The notes: generated by a model not told the origin, from the sequence alone. Shown: positions 1-9,196, counted from the first letter of the stretch. The stretch is DNA of 64,000 nt from Clostridium peptidivorans (GCF_900205925.1 NZ_OAOD01000001.1:179201-243200), one strand, 5' to 3'. Numbers and translations are program-made.

Positions 1-289
1 CTCCTTGTTCTCCAGGTATGCTTAGACATCCTTCTTCATCTATGTAGGATCCTTCTGTTTTTATTATTTCAGGATTTATTAAAAATACTGGTTCTTCTCC
101 TATATCTATTACTACAACTCTTTTAAGAATACCTATCTGTGGAGCTGCAAGACCTACTCCATTACTTTCATACATAGTTTCTAACATATCATCTAAAAGC
201 ACTTGAAGTCTATCATCTATCTTCTCTACTTTTTTACTTTTCTTTCTTAATAATTCGTCTCCAATTTCTCTTATACTTCTTAATGCCAT
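1..289 (-). CDS. def: peptide deformylase, C-terminus cut by window edge
   Basis: Removes the N-terminal formyl group from nascent proteins in the cytoplasm. Reading from the ATG at 289 the protein begins [14 protein letters not shown]. It carries deformylase motif I (GVGLAAPQ, about residues 46-53) and motif II (EGCLSIPG) close to the edge; motif III (HEXXH) would lie outside the window. The start is supported by a GGAGG about 10 bases upstream. It follows priA by only 21 bases, so it is probably co-transcribed at the end of the yicC-remA-gmk-rpoZ-coaBC-priA run. The family assignment is secure although the gene is incomplete here. Confidence 0.95.
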   Translation of the reverse strand, partial: MALRSIREIGDELLRKKSKKVEKIDDRLQVLLDDMLETMYESNGVGLAAPQIGILKRVVVIDIGEEPVFLINPEIIKTEGSYIDEEGCLSIPGEQG

Positions 290-310
290 AATAAAATTAC
301 CTCCATATAT

Positions 311-2512
311 TTATATTAAGCTTAGTGGATTTACATCTATGCTTATTCTTATATTATTATAACTTTCTTTTACTGAATCATATATACTATTTTTTATTTC
401 TTTTTTTATATTTTGATTTAACTCACCTTTAATTATAATTTGCCATCTATAATTATTTTTTATTTTAGAAATTTCTGAGGGACATGGCCCTAATATTTCT
501 ACTTTATTTGTATTTTGTAATAGTGATTCTAAATTAATAGCTGCATTTTGTATGTTTTTTATCAATAACTCTTCATTAGGACTACTCATATTTATAAGCA
601 TTATCTGAGAAAATGGTGGATAATTCATAAGCCTTCTAAGTGAAAGTTCCTGTTCAAAAAACTCCTGGTAGCTATTTTCTGCAGCACACTGTATACTATA
701 GCTCTCTGGATTATAGGTTTGAACTATAACTTCTCCTTTTTTCTTTCCCCTTCCTGCTCTTCCAGCTACTTGTGTTATAAGCTGAAATGTTCTTTCTGAA
801 GCATGAAAATCAGGAATGTTTAAAGATAAATCCGCTGCAATAACCCCAACAAGTGTTACATTTTTAAAATCTAATCCCTTAGCAATCATTTGAGTTCCAA
901 CCAGCACATTAGCTTTTTGCTCTTTAAAAAAGTTATATATATTTTCATAAGAATTTTTACGACGAGTGGTATCAAAATCCATTCTTAACACCCTTGCAGA
1001 TGGAAAATATTTTTTTACTTCTTCTTCAACTTTTTCTGTACCAACTCCAAAATATTTTACATACTTGCTTCCACATTCAGGGCATATTTGAGGAACTTTT
1101 TCAGTTTTGCCGCAGTAATGGCAATTTAAATTATTGCTATTATTATGATATGTAAGTGAAATATCACAATTGCTGCATCTAAAAACATATCCGCACTTTC
1201 TACAGGATACAAAAGTTGAAAATCCTCTTCTATTTAAAAATAATATTATTTGTTCATTTTTTTTAAGCCTATCTTCTATACTTTCAAAAAGACTGCTACT
1301 AAACATACTTTTATTATTTTTAACAAGCTCTTCTCTCATATCCACCACATGAGTGTCAGGCATAAGAGCACCATCTGCTCTTTTTTTAATCGTAATTAAT
1401 TCTAACTTGTTATTTATAGCTCTATAATAAGTTTCTATGGATGGGGTGGCAGAGCCTAAAACTACTTTACAACCATATATGTAACTTAACATTTCTCCAA
1501 TTTCTCTAGCATGATACTTAGGATTGCTATCAGATTTATAGCTATTTTCATGTTCCTCATCTATTACAATAAGACCTAAGGTTTTAAATGGCAAAAATAT
1601 AGCTGATCTAGCACCTATTGCAACTTTTACTTTTCCTTCTTTAACTCTTAACCACTCATCATATCTTTCACCTTCGGAAAGTTTACTATGAAATACTGTA
1701 ATATCCTTTCCAAATCTTCCTTTAAATCTTTCCACCATTTGAGGTGTAAGAGAAATCTCCGGAACTAGTATTATGGATTCTTTTCCTTTACTTATCATTT
1801 CTTCTACTAAGTTCATGTATATTTCTGTTTTACCACTGCCTGTTACACCATGAATTAAAAATAACTTATTTACAGAATAAATTATTTTATTTAAAGCAGA
1901 CTTTTGTTCACTATTTAATGCTTTCTTTTCATAAAATTCATATTGCCTTGTATCATATCTATTTATTATATTTTCTTCTTGAGTTAAAAAATTGTGTTTA
2001 AGCATTGTATTAATGGAAGACAATGAAATATTGAATTTATTACTTAAAGCACTTTTAGTGTATAATCCATTATTTTCACTTACTACTTTATATATTGTAG
2101 TATAGGGTTCCTTATTAAATTTTTCATTTAGTTTTTCTGAAGTATAAATTAGGTTCTCTTTCTTATTTTTCATTCCTTTAAATAATGCTGCAGGAAATAG
2201 TGCCCTTATAACCTCCATATGAGTACATAAATATTTTTCTCTCATATTTTTTATAAGCGTAAGATATTCTGGTGTAAGTAGCGGAAAAGAACTATCAATT
2301 TTTATTATTTCTTTAATATTTTTTATATCGTCAATTTCTTTATAGATTTCCATTATAAATCCATCTATCTTTTTATTACCTATTCCAAAGGGCACATATA
2401 CCCTAGAACCCACTACAGCCTTATCTATTAAATTATCAGGTATTTTATATGTAAATACTTTATCTAATTGAATGGACGTACTATTTATAATTACACCAGC
2501 ATATTTATCCAC
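311..2512 (-). CDS. priA: primosomal replication restart helicase PriA
   Basis: 3'-to-5' superfamily 2 DNA helicase that reloads the replisome at stalled forks. 733 residues, normal length. The N-terminal third is the DNA-binding domain. Walker A GVTGSGKT lies at about 222-229 and the Walker B DEEH box at about 318-321. A zinc-binding insert with eight cysteines in CxxC pairs (CRKCG, CSNC, CHYCG, CPECG) sits at about 437-485, followed by the second helicase lobe (VAGRAGRGKK). The start codon is GTG at 2512, preceded by AAAGGGTGATTAA. It sits between coaBC and def, a common Firmicute arrangement. Confidence 0.97.
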   Translation of the reverse strand: MDKYAGVIINSTSIQLDKVFTYKIPDNLIDKAVVGSRVYVPFGIGNKKIDGFIMEIYKEIDDIKNIKEIIKIDSSFPLLTPEYLTLIKNMREKYLCTHMEVIRALFPAALFKGMKNKKENLIYTSEKLNEKFNKEPYTTIYKVVSENNGLYTKSALSNKFNISLSSINTMLKHNFLTQEENIINRYDTRQYEFYEKKALNSEQKSALNKIIYSVNKLFLIHGVTGSGKTEIYMNLVEEMISKGKESIILVPEISLTPQMVERFKGRFGKDITVFHSKLSEGERYDEWLRVKEGKVKVAIGARSAIFLPFKTLGLIVIDEEHENSYKSDSNPKYHAREIGEMLSYIYGCKVVLGSATPSIETYYRAINNKLELITIKKRADGALMPDTHVVDMREELVKNNKSMFSSSLFESIEDRLKKNEQIILFLNRRGFSTFVSCRKCGYVFRCSNCDISLTYHNNSNNLNCHYCGKTEKVPQICPECGSKYVKYFGVGTEKVEEEVKKYFPSARVLRMDFDTTRRKNSYENIYNFFKEQKANVLVGTQMIAKGLDFKNVTLVGVIAADLSLNIPDFHASERTFQLITQVAGRAGRGKKKGEVIVQTYNPESYSIQCAAENSYQEFFEQELSLRRLMNYPPFSQIMLINMSSPNEELLIKNIQNAAINLESLLQNTNKVEILGPCPSEISKIKNNYRWQIIIKGELNQNIKKEIKNSIYDSVKESYNNIRISIDVNPLSLI

Positions 2513-2544
2513 TTAATCACCCTTTAGCAAATAATTTAGTAAAT

Positions 2545-2592
2545 AAAAGAGGCTATCTTTACAAGTTCATTTTGCAAAGTAACGCCCCTTTT
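2545..2592 (-). terminator. hairpin between coaBC and priA
   Basis: Inverted repeat with outer arms AAAAGAGGC / GCCCCTTTT (one mismatch) and inner arms CTTTAC / GCAAAG, lying in the 91-base gap after coaBC. It could be a partial terminator or processing site; priA and def probably still receive read-through transcription. Confidence 0.5.
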
Positions 2593-2603
2593 ATCTTAAC
2601 AAC

Positions 2604-3800
2604 TTATACTTCTTTGTTTTTCTCATTGATAATATTAAATAATTTTTGTGCTACTTCTCTTTTACTCATTTTATCTAATGAAACATCTTTTCCTTCTCTA
2701 GTAAGTATAGTTACTTTATTTTCACTAGATTGAAAACCTGTATCAGCTGAAGTTATATCGTTAGCAACTATGTAATCTAAATTTTTCTTTTTTAGCTTAG
2801 CTTGTGCATTACTTATTAAATCATTGCTTTCTGCTGCAAAACCTACTAACACTTGATTTTGTTTTATTTCCCCTAATTTCTTTAATATATCAGTATCTTT
2901 TGTAAAATTTAAAATAAGTTCGTCAGAGGACTTTTTAATTTTATTTTGTGAGTACTCCATTGGTTTGTAATCTGCTACAGCAGCAGCTTTTATAACTATG
3001 TCTTGAGAATCAAAGTGTTTTAAAACCTCATTTAACATTTCTTCATTAGTGGTTATATTTATAGTATTTATTCCAAAAGGAGCCTTTAAAGACGTAGGGC
3101 CAGATACTAATGTAACTTCAGCTCCTCTATCTCTAGCTTCCTCTGCTATAGCATAACCCATTTTTCCTGAAGACCTATTTGTTATAAATCTAACTGGATC
3201 TATTAAAGACCATGTAGGACCAGCTGTAACCAAAACCTTTTTTCCTACCATATCTTTTATTGGATAAAGCATACTTAAAACCTTATCTACAATAAGTTCC
3301 GTATCTGCAAGCTTTCCTGCCCCAACATCTCCACAAGCAAGCCTTCCGCTTTCAGGTTCTATAAACTTATATCCATAATTTTTAAGCTTTTCAATATTAT
3401 TTTGTACTATTGGATTTAAGTACATATTTGTATTCATTGCAGGTGCAAATACTACCGGAGCATGAGTGGCCATAATAGTAGTAGAAAGCATATCATCTGC
3501 TATTCCATTTGCTACCTTTCCTATTATATTAGCAGTAGCCGGTACTATAAGCATTAAATCAGCTTTCTTTGCAAGAGATATATGTTGTATTTCCCAATGT
3601 TTAGGCTCATCAAACATATCGGTTACCACCATGTTTTGGCTTAAACTTTGGAAACTTAAAGGATTCACAAATTCACCTGCAGATTCAGTCATAATTACGT
3701 GAACATCTATGTTCTTTTTTCTTAATCTGCTGATTACATCTAAAGCCTTATATACAGCTATTCCTCCTGTAACACCTATAACTACAGTTTTTCTTTCCAT
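2604..3800 (-). CDS. coaBC: bifunctional phosphopantothenoylcysteine decarboxylase / phosphopantothenate-cysteine ligase
   Basis: Catalyses two consecutive steps of coenzyme A synthesis: coupling cysteine to phosphopantothenate, then FMN-dependent decarboxylation to phosphopantetheine. 398 residues. The N-terminal CoaC flavoprotein domain (about 1-180) starts with GVTGGIAVYKALDV, contains the active-site His region (HWEIQHISLAKKAD) and the substrate-clamp PAMNTNMY. The C-terminal CoaB domain has TAGPTWSLIDPVRFITN and SSGKMGYAIAEEA. It follows rpoZ by 2 bases, so the two are translationally linked. Confidence 0.96.
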   Translation of the reverse strand: MERKTVVIGVTGGIAVYKALDVISRLRKKNIDVHVIMTESAGEFVNPLSFQSLSQNMVVTDMFDEPKHWEIQHISLAKKADLMLIVPATANIIGKVANGIADDMLSTTIMATHAPVVFAPAMNTNMYLNPIVQNNIEKLKNYGYKFIEPESGRLACGDVGAGKLADTELIVDKVLSMLYPIKDMVGKKVLVTAGPTWSLIDPVRFITNRSSGKMGYAIAEEARDRGAEVTLVSGPTSLKAPFGINTINITTNEEMLNEVLKHFDSQDIVIKAAAVADYKPMEYSQNKIKKSSDELILNFTKDTDILKKLGEIKQNQVLVGFAAESNDLISNAQAKLKKKNLDYIVANDITSADTGFQSSENKVTILTREGKDVSLDKMSKREVAQKLFNIINEKNKEV

Positions 3801-3802
3801 TT

Positions 3803-4021
3803 TTACTTTATACCTTCCTTAACAGTTTCATAAGTAATAGCTGTTGCATCTATTTCATTTATCGCTACAGTTACTGGTTTTGTTAAATCAGTATTTATAA
3901 GAGGTGCATCACCATCTATAAGCTGTCTTGCTCTTTTTGAAACTACTACTACTAAAGAATATCTGTTATCAACTTTATCTAATAAATCCACTATTGATGG
4001 ATTAATCATAGAGTTGTTCAT
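3803..4021 (-). CDS. rpoZ: RNA polymerase omega subunit
   Basis: Small RNA polymerase assembly subunit, 72 residues. The conserved omega core is visible: NPSIVDLLDKVDNRYSLVV, SKRARQLIDG and the DLTKPVTVAINEI stretch. The first ATG (4021) lies 20 bases inside the end of gmk and is preceded by AAGGAGGG; a second in-frame ATG at 4009 would give an 8-base overlap and is possible. The gmk-rpoZ-coaBC order is standard in Firmicutes. Confidence 0.95.
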   Translation of the reverse strand: MNNSMINPSIVDLLDKVDNRYSLVVVVSKRARQLIDGDAPLINTDLTKPVTVAINEIDATAITYETVKEGIK

Positions 4022-4631
4022 GCATCAATCCCTCCTTACAATCAAATATTGTTTCTTTCATTCTATCTACTCTACATCTTTCTGCAGAAACTATAGACTC
4101 AATTTTTCTTACTGCATCATCTACATTATCATTAACTACTGCATAATTATATTTAGAAACATAGTTTATTTCCTTATAAGCAGATTTAAATCTAGTCATA
4201 AGGGACTCAGGTGTTTCTGTACCTCTTTTAGTAATTCTGTTTTTTAATTCTACCATAGAAGGTGGTAATATAAATATAAATACTCCTTCTGGATAATTAT
4301 CCTTAACCTTTAATGCTCCTTGAATATCTATCTCTAAAATAACATCTCTTCCTTGTTCTATCATTTCTAACACCTTGGATTTAGGTGTTCCATAGAAGTT
4401 TCCATAAACCTCTGCATATTCAAGAAAATCATCGTTGTTAATTTTAGATACAAACTCCTCTTTTGCAAGAAAATAATAACTTTTACCCTCTATCTCTCCT
4501 ACTCTAGGGGAGCGAGTAGTTGCAGAAACAGATATCCAAAAGTCATTTTTATCTAAAATAGCTTTGCATACTGTTCCTTTCCCTGTACCTGAAGGTCCTG
4601 AGATTACTATTAAAAGTCCTTTTTCCTTCAT
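4002..4631 (-). CDS. gmk: guanylate kinase
   Basis: Phosphorylates GMP/dGMP to the diphosphate using ATP. 209 residues, normal length. The P-loop GPSGTGKG is at residues 12-19. GMP-binding residues are in SATTRSPRVGEIEGKSYYF, and the lid region carries RITKRGTE. The stop codon of the upstream remA and this start share a base (TAATG overlap at 4631), which implies translational coupling. Upstream AGAGGTTGA serves as ribosome binding site. Confidence 0.96.
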   Translation of the reverse strand: MKEKGLLIVISGPSGTGKGTVCKAILDKNDFWISVSATTRSPRVGEIEGKSYYFLAKEEFVSKINNDDFLEYAEVYGNFYGTPKSKVLEMIEQGRDVILEIDIQGALKVKDNYPEGVFIFILPPSMVELKNRITKRGTETPESLMTRFKSAYKEINYVSKYNYAVVNDNVDDAVRKIESIVSAERCRVDRMKETIFDCKEGLMHEQLYD

Positions 4632-4906
4632 TAGCTGTCAACCTCTTCTGTATCCTCAACCTCTTCTTTGGAAGATAGTCTATGTGCCACTGTTTCTGGC
4701 TGTACTGCGGATAAAATTACATGATCACTATCTGTAATAATAACTGCTCTAGTTCTTCTTCCATAAGTAGCATCAATAAGCATTCCCCTATCCCTTGCTT
4801 CTTGAATTATTCTCTTAATTGGAGCTGATTCAGGACTAACTATAGCCACTAACCTATTAGCTGAAACAATATTTCCAAATCCTATGTTTATTAGTTTAAT
4901 ACCCAT
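4631..4906 (-). CDS. remA: RemA/DUF370 family DNA-binding regulator
   Basis: In Bacillus, RemA is a ring-forming DNA-binding activator of biofilm matrix and osmoprotection genes; function in this organism is inferred. 91 residues, with the family core [21 protein letters not shown], then [18 protein letters not shown] and the [11 protein letters not shown] segment. The C-terminus carries an acidic tail ([12 protein letters not shown]) that lengthens it slightly over the usual 80-90 residues. TGGAGGCAAGGA precedes the ATG. It sits in the conserved yicC-remA-gmk order. Confidence 0.92.
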   Translation of the reverse strand: MGIKLINIGFGNIVSANRLVAIVSPESAPIKRIIQEARDRGMLIDATYGRRTRAVIITDSDHVILSAVQPETVAHRLSSKEEVEDTEEVDS

Positions 4907-4922
4907 TCCTTGCCTCCAGTAC

Positions 4923-5801
4923 TTACTCTATATTTTGTATTTGTTCTCTTATTTTTTCAATTTCATTTTTTATTGAAATAGCTAAATTAGATATATTTAA
5001 ATCATTAGCTTTTGAAGCAATTGTATTGGTCTCCCTATTCATCTCTTGTACTATAAAATCCAACTTTCTGCCAATAGATTCATCTAGCTTAAGTGTTTCT
5101 TGCATTTGAATTATATGACTATTAAGTCTAACTATTTCTTCATCTATGCATGCTCTATCTGCTAGAATAGCTACTTCCATAGCCATTCTATTTTCATCTA
5201 TATTATAGTCTTCTAAAAGTTCTTTTAGCCTCTCTTGAAGCTTTTGCTTATATGTTATAGGAACTAAAGGAGCTCTTTCTTCTATATTATCTAATATATT
5301 TTTTATATTATTACATTTTTCTATTATATTTTCTTGTAATTTTTTTCCTTCTACTTGTCGCATTTCTAGCAGCATATCAATAGCTTCATTAAGCGGACCT
5401 GATAAGCTTTTCCATAGTTTCTCTATGTCCTCTTCTTGCTGCTGAATTGTAACTACTTCAGGAAATTTAGCAACTAAAGAAAGTGATATATCATCTTTTA
5501 TATCATATCTACTTTTTATGCTTCGAAGGCACTCCACATAACTATCTGCTAAAGTTTCATTAAAAACAGTTCTTATATCTTTCTTATCATATGTAGTAAG
5601 ATTTATAAATACATCTACCTTACCTCTATTTATTTTCTTTTGTATAGTAGATCTTATCTTGTCTTCTATAGAAATTAAACTTTTAGGCATTTTTAAGTTT
5701 ATATCACAATATCTATGATTTATACTTTTAATTTCTACAGTAAAACTTCTACTGTCATCCTCAAAGGTTGCTCTCCCAAATCCCGTCATGCTTCTTATCA
5801 T
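4923..5801 (-). CDS. YicC/YloC family endoribonuclease-like protein
   Basis: Member of the YicC family, some of which have endoribonuclease activity; the cellular role here is inferred. About 292 residues. It opens [11 protein letters not shown], the family signature, with [12 protein letters not shown] following and the C-terminal [21 protein letters not shown] of the DUF1732 domain. I place the start at 5801 rather than 5810 because GGAAGG abuts the upstream ATG and is correctly spaced only for this one. First gene of the operon that runs down to def. Confidence 0.9.
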   Translation of the reverse strand: MIRSMTGFGRATFEDDSRSFTVEIKSINHRYCDINLKMPKSLISIEDKIRSTIQKKINRGKVDVFINLTTYDKKDIRTVFNETLADSYVECLRSIKSRYDIKDDISLSLVAKFPEVVTIQQQEEDIEKLWKSLSGPLNEAIDMLLEMRQVEGKKLQENIIEKCNNIKNILDNIEERAPLVPITYKQKLQERLKELLEDYNIDENRMAMEVAILADRACIDEEIVRLNSHIIQMQETLKLDESIGRKLDFIVQEMNRETNTIASKANDLNISNLAISIKNEIEKIREQIQNIE

Positions 5802-5874
5802 AATTTTCATCCTTCCATATAACTAAGCTTAAAACACATATATTCATTATACATACATATTTATAATAAATTCA

Positions 5875-5904
5875 AGCATATTTTGCAATAACACAAAATA
5901 TGCT
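5875..5904. repeat. inverted repeat between aminotransferase and yicC operon
   Basis: Arms AGCATATTTTG and CAAAATATGCT (11 bp, perfect) around an 8-base loop. A T-run follows on the plus strand but not on the minus strand. As a minus-strand terminator for the aminotransferase it is therefore weak; it may be bidirectional or mark an antisense transcript end. Confidence 0.5.
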
Positions 5905-5956
5905 CGTTTTTTAACTATTAATTTAAATTATATCATAAATCTTGCATTATTGAACT

Positions 5957-7114
5957 TTATTTATTTAAATTATTTAATTTACTTAATCCTTTTTCTAATT
6001 CCATTTTATCTTTCGTAAGTGACATTCTAAAATATCCGTGACATAGGTTGCCAAATACATATCCAGGTGTCACTATAATTCCACATTTATTTAACAACTC
6101 TTCACAAAATTCATCTGTAGTATATTGTTTAGGAACAGTAGCCCAAATATAAAATGCTCCTTTACTTTTGAAAAATTTTATATCACATTCCTTTAATTTA
6201 TTTTCTGCTAATTCTATTCTTTCATCGTATATTTTTCTTACTCCATTTACATAGTCCCTGCCTAATTTAAGCGCTTCAACACCGGCCCATTGAACAGGTA
6301 CAAACTGACCAGAATCCATATTCATTTTTATTTTCAGTATAGCGTTTAATACCTCTCTATTTCCTACTACATATCCTAATCTAAATCCTGACATACTAAA
6401 TATTTTAGAAAAGCTGCCAAATTCTATAAATTTTTTTTGATAATCAAATTGCAATAAACTTAATGGAGCTTCGGTTCCCCTTATGATTTCATTATAGGCG
6501 CCATCATTACATAATACTATATTGTTTTTATAACAAAACTCAATAATTTCCTTAAAGAAATAAGGATTTGCTACAGCACCTGTAGGATTATTAGGATAAT
6601 TAATCAAAAACATCTTAGATTTATTAATTATTTCATTAGGTATAGCTGAAAGATCTGGAAGATATTCATCCTTCTCTTTTAAAGGTATTTTATAAGAAAC
6701 CGCTCCCCATAATTTTGCTGCCAAATCATATACAGGATAAGATGGCTTAGGAATTATAGCATAATCACCTGTATCACATAATGCTGGTATTAAATTACTT
6801 ATTCCTTCTTTAGATCCAATCAATACAAGTACTTCTTCCCTGTCTAATGTTACCCCAAATACATCCTTATAATATTTAATTATCCCATCTTTCAATTCTT
6901 TTATCCCAGCATATGGTGGGTAATTATTGTATCCCTTATAAGTTAAAGATTTTTTTAAGCCTTCAATTATGGTGTTATCAGTTAATAAATCAGGGTCTCC
7001 TACACCTAAGTCTAATACTTCTTTTCCTTGACTTAATAAATTTTCCTTTATTTTATCCAATTTACCTAATTGATATTCGGGAAGGCTAATCAATCTGTTA
7101 TTTATTTTTAACAT
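5957..7114 (-). CDS. class I/II aminotransferase, LL-diaminopimelate aminotransferase-like
   Basis: PLP-dependent fold-type I aminotransferase, 385 residues. Visible are LDLGVGDPDL, the substrate-loop YPPYAGIKELKDGI, NYPNNPTGAV with its PLP-contacting Asn, NDGAY, and the Schiff-base lysine in GSFSKIFSMSGFRLGY. These are typical of the DapL-like group that converts tetrahydrodipicolinate to LL-diaminopimelate for lysine and cell wall synthesis. Related clostridial enzymes act on other amino acids, so the substrate is inferred. Monocistronic, with an inverted repeat in its upstream region. Confidence 0.85.
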   Translation of the reverse strand: MLKINNRLISLPEYQLGKLDKIKENLLSQGKEVLDLGVGDPDLLTDNTIIEGLKKSLTYKGYNNYPPYAGIKELKDGIIKYYKDVFGVTLDREEVLVLIGSKEGISNLIPALCDTGDYAIIPKPSYPVYDLAAKLWGAVSYKIPLKEKDEYLPDLSAIPNEIINKSKMFLINYPNNPTGAVANPYFFKEIIEFCYKNNIVLCNDGAYNEIIRGTEAPLSLLQFDYQKKFIEFGSFSKIFSMSGFRLGYVVGNREVLNAILKIKMNMDSGQFVPVQWAGVEALKLGRDYVNGVRKIYDERIELAENKLKECDIKFFKSKGAFYIWATVPKQYTTDEFCEELLNKCGIIVTPGYVFGNLCHGYFRMSLTKDKMELEKGLSKLNNLNK

Positions 7115-7197
7115 TGCTCCTCCTAAAATATTTCTTACTATTTTATTATTTTATTCATTTTTTTCTCTATTTGTTACAGTTTACATTTGTTTTACAA

Positions 7198-7220
7198 TTA
7201 CATAATTTATATTATGTAAA
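7198..7220. promoter_or_regulatory. inverted repeat upstream of the aminotransferase (possible operator)
   Basis: TTACATAAT and ATTATGTAA arms (9 bp) separated by 4-5 bases, about 85 bases upstream of the aminotransferase start and between it and the terminator of the next gene. The TGTAAAC flank is echoed nearby. It could be an operator or part of the promoter region. Confidence 0.3.
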
Positions 7221-7237
7221 CAAGGTTTCTAACAAAT

Positions 7238-7261
7238 AAAGACCTGAGTTTTCAGGTCTTT
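7238..7261 (-). terminator. intrinsic terminator of the 7260-7511 gene
   Basis: AAAGACCTGA / TCAGGTCTTT, a perfect 10-bp stem with a 4-base loop, directly abutting the stop codon of the gene upstream. Confidence 0.8.
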
Positions 7262-7511
7262 AACATGTACTTTTTATTTTATCAATATATTCTTCATCAT
7301 CACTTATTCTAATTAAACTTTCAATAAAATATTTATTTCTATTTTTAGGTACTTTCTTATGGCTTATAAGTTTTATCATTATCATACATATATCATACTT
7401 ATGCACATGTGTATGTCCGTTTTTAAAACTTTTTTTCGTATTGTGTATTATAAAACCGCTCCCCGCTTTATATACCTTAAAGTTAAGGTTTTGGTATATT
7501 TGAACACTCAA
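7260..7511 (-). CDS. conserved hypothetical protein, 83 residues
   Basis: I do not recognise a named family. The product is basic and mixed alpha/beta in appearance, with NTKKSFKNGHTHVHKYDICMI in the middle and an acidic C-terminal helix (RISDDEEYIDKI). An upstream in-frame GTG (7520) is part of AGAGGTG, which is better read as the ribosome binding site for the TTG at 7511. It is monocistronic with its own terminator and lies at the border of the accessory zone. Confidence 0.6.
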   Translation of the reverse strand: MSVQIYQNLNFKVYKAGSGFIIHNTKKSFKNGHTHVHKYDICMIMIKLISHKKVPKNRNKYFIESLIRISDDEEYIDKIKSTC

Positions 7512-7620
7512 GTCTTTCACCTCTTGGTTTTATAATATCCTTATGAAATTAAAAGTTTATTTACCAAGTGATATTTATTTTTTAATATATATTATGAAAA
7601 ATTTAATAAAATGTTAAAAT

Positions 7621-7665
7621 AAAGCTTGATTTTAAAAGAGATATTTTCTCATAAAATCAAGCTTT
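7621..7665. terminator. bidirectional terminator
   Basis: AAAGCTTGATTTTA / TAAAATCAAGCTTT, a perfect 14-bp stem with an A/T-rich loop that can itself pair. A T-run follows on both strands. It terminates the small gene at 7671-7820. Confidence 0.8.
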
Positions 7666-7670
7666 ATTTT

Positions 7671-7820
7671 TTATACATCTTCGTTTTTAATCTTTAATAC
7701 GTTTTTATGTGTTAAATTAGTATCTTGTAATACATCTGATGTTTCCTTATTATCACCTATCATTTTTCTTGCTCTCTTACATGCTTGTGTATAAGGCAGT
7801 TTTTGATTTTTCTTAACCAT
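7671..7820 (-). CDS. small hypothetical protein, 49 residues
   Basis: Short ORF beginning MVKKNQKLPYTQACKRARKM and ending KIKNEDV, preceded by an excellent ribosome binding site (GAGGAGG, 8 bases before ATG) and followed at once by a strong terminator. Basic N-terminal helix, acidic/polar C-terminus, no membrane segment. Unrecognised family; the good translation signals make it likely to be real. Confidence 0.6.
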   Translation of the reverse strand: MVKKNQKLPYTQACKRARKMIGDNKETSDVLQDTNLTHKNVLKIKNEDV

Positions 7821-7884
7821 AATACTTTCCTCCTCTTTTGTTCTATATTAAATTTATTTTAACCATAGATATAGCTATTATTCT

Positions 7885-8064
7885 TCAAAAAAATTTTACT
7901 AGCTTAAATTGTGCTTTATTAATATTCCATGCATATCCATCTCTATAATAGCTAAATACTTTTGCACTATGTTTATCTTCATACCATTCCTTAAATTTTT
8001 TAAATTGTTCATTACTCATTTTATGAATATCAGTTCCCCATTGACCTTTTAATTCTACTATCAT
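7885..8064 (-). CDS. small hypothetical protein, 59 residues
   Basis: Starts MIVELKGQWGTDIHKMSNEQ and ends QFKLVKFF, with GGGGGTG about 8 bases upstream of the ATG. Rich in aromatic residues (KEWYEDKH, VFSYYRDGYAWNINK), suggesting a small folded domain. It ends 64 bases before the next small ORF and may be co-transcribed with it. No family recognised. Confidence 0.6.
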   Translation of the reverse strand: MIVELKGQWGTDIHKMSNEQFKKFKEWYEDKHSAKVFSYYRDGYAWNINKAQFKLVKFF

Positions 8065-8119
8065 ATATAAACACCCCCACTTTTTATATATTCATAAATT
8101 TATAATTTTATGATATATA

Positions 8120-8148
8120 AAAAGGAAATTGCATGACAATTTCCTTTT
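8120..8148. terminator. intrinsic terminator after the amidase
   Basis: AAAAGGAAATTG / CAATTTCCTTTT, a perfect 12-bp stem with a 5-base loop, just after the amidase stop codon. Confidence 0.85.
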
Positions 8149-8160
8149 AGCACTCAATTT

Positions 8161-8814
8161 CTAATCTATTACAGCGTTGAATCCCTTTTCTTTTAGCTTT
8201 TGAACCATTGCCTCAGCATTATTTTTATCTGTAAAAGCTCCCACTTGAACTTTGTATATTTTATTTTCCTTATCATTATCTTTTACAGGAACACTTTCTT
8301 CAGGCGCCTTTCCTGTAAGTCCTTTAACTATAGCATTAGCTATCTTTTCAGCATTGTATTTGCTCATATCGTCTTTACTATCCACAAAAGATACTTCGAT
8401 TAATATAGCTGGAGCTTTTGCATTTCTTACCACATACAGGCTACTGCCATTCTTTACTCCTCTATTTTTATACCCTAACTTTACAAGTTCACTTAATACA
8501 CTTTTTGAATATCTCTCTCCTGTAGTACTTCCGGGATAGAAGTATACTTCTGACCCCTGTCCACCTCCAGCGTTAAAGTGAATTGATACATATAAATTTA
8601 CATTATTTAAATTTGAAACTTGTACTCTTCTATTTAGGCTATCTGAAACACTATTACATCTTACTGGAAGCACATTTATCACTTCATGCCCTAGCTTTTT
8701 TAGCTTTTCTATAACTTTTGAACCAACTTCCTTTGTTAAAGCGTCTTCAAATTTTATTCCTTTAGCTCCAATATCTGGTGAACAGTTATGCCCTATATCT
8801 ATAGCAAATTTCAT
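8161..8814 (-). CDS. N-acetylmuramoyl-L-alanine amidase with a half SPOR domain
   Basis: Zinc-dependent Amidase_3 enzyme that cleaves the peptide stem from peptidoglycan. About 217 residues from the ATG at 8814, which has AAGGAAGTGATT upstream; a longer frame start at 8877 lacks such support. The catalytic domain (about 1-170) shows KFAIDIGHN with the first zinc His, VSIHFNAGG, and the catalytic Glu in AILIEVSFVD. The C-terminus carries IYKVQVGAFTDKNNAEAMVQ of a SPOR peptidoglycan-binding repeat, but the protein stops about 35 residues in, roughly half a normal SPOR domain. No signal peptide, as in phage-type lysins. Confidence 0.88.
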   Translation of the reverse strand: MKFAIDIGHNCSPDIGAKGIKFEDALTKEVGSKVIEKLKKLGHEVINVLPVRCNSVSDSLNRRVQVSNLNNVNLYVSIHFNAGGGQGSEVYFYPGSTTGERYSKSVLSELVKLGYKNRGVKNGSSLYVVRNAKAPAILIEVSFVDSKDDMSKYNAEKIANAIVKGLTGKAPEESVPVKDNDKENKIYKVQVGAFTDKNNAEAMVQKLKEKGFNAVID

Positions 8815-8924
8815 TACAATCACTTCCTTAATTAAGTTGTTACTATATAATATGCAAAAGTAATTATAAATGCTCAAATTTTAGCTATAATACTTATTAG
8901 TAAAATATGCTTAAATACAATAAA

Positions 8925-8972
8925 ACCATAATAAAGTCTGTAACCTCTTAAGTTTACAGACTTTATTATGGT
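8925..8972. terminator. bidirectional terminator
   Basis: Perfect 19-bp inverted repeat, ACCATAATAAAGTCTGTAA and its complement, around a 10-base loop. It lies in the 300-base gap between the SnoaL-like gene and the amidase. The rest of that gap (about 8973-9196) is AT-rich with no convincing gene; a 21-codon frame at 9116-9181 lacks a good ribosome binding site. Confidence 0.8.
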
Positions 8973-9196
8973 GTATTTGAACTTGCAGTCTAATGCATTT
9001 CACACATATAATTAATTCATTAATTTCATCACCATTTATAATTACTATATTGGCATATATATAATAGTAAGAATTTTTTTAACATTGAGCTCTGCTTAAC
9101 AATACTTTTAATAAATTAAAGTTCACCCTTACCACAACCGATATTAAGGCAAGCTTCAACATTATAATCTTCCATTTTCATACCTGACTTAGCATA

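Noticed and set aside
8975..9002. Plus-strand stretch matching the tRNA-Pro T-arm (TTGAACTTGC, then ATGCA at the same spacing), considered as the second att site of the prophage scar.
   Set aside because: Only about 15 bases agree, the intervening six differ, and no acceptor-stem sequence is present; TGAACTTGC also occurs by chance at about 55700.
9116..9181. 21-codon minus-strand ORF with two cysteines (CLNIGCGKGEL) right after the SnoaL-like gene.
   Set aside because: No convincing ribosome binding site and too short to judge; may be the tail of an eroded gene.
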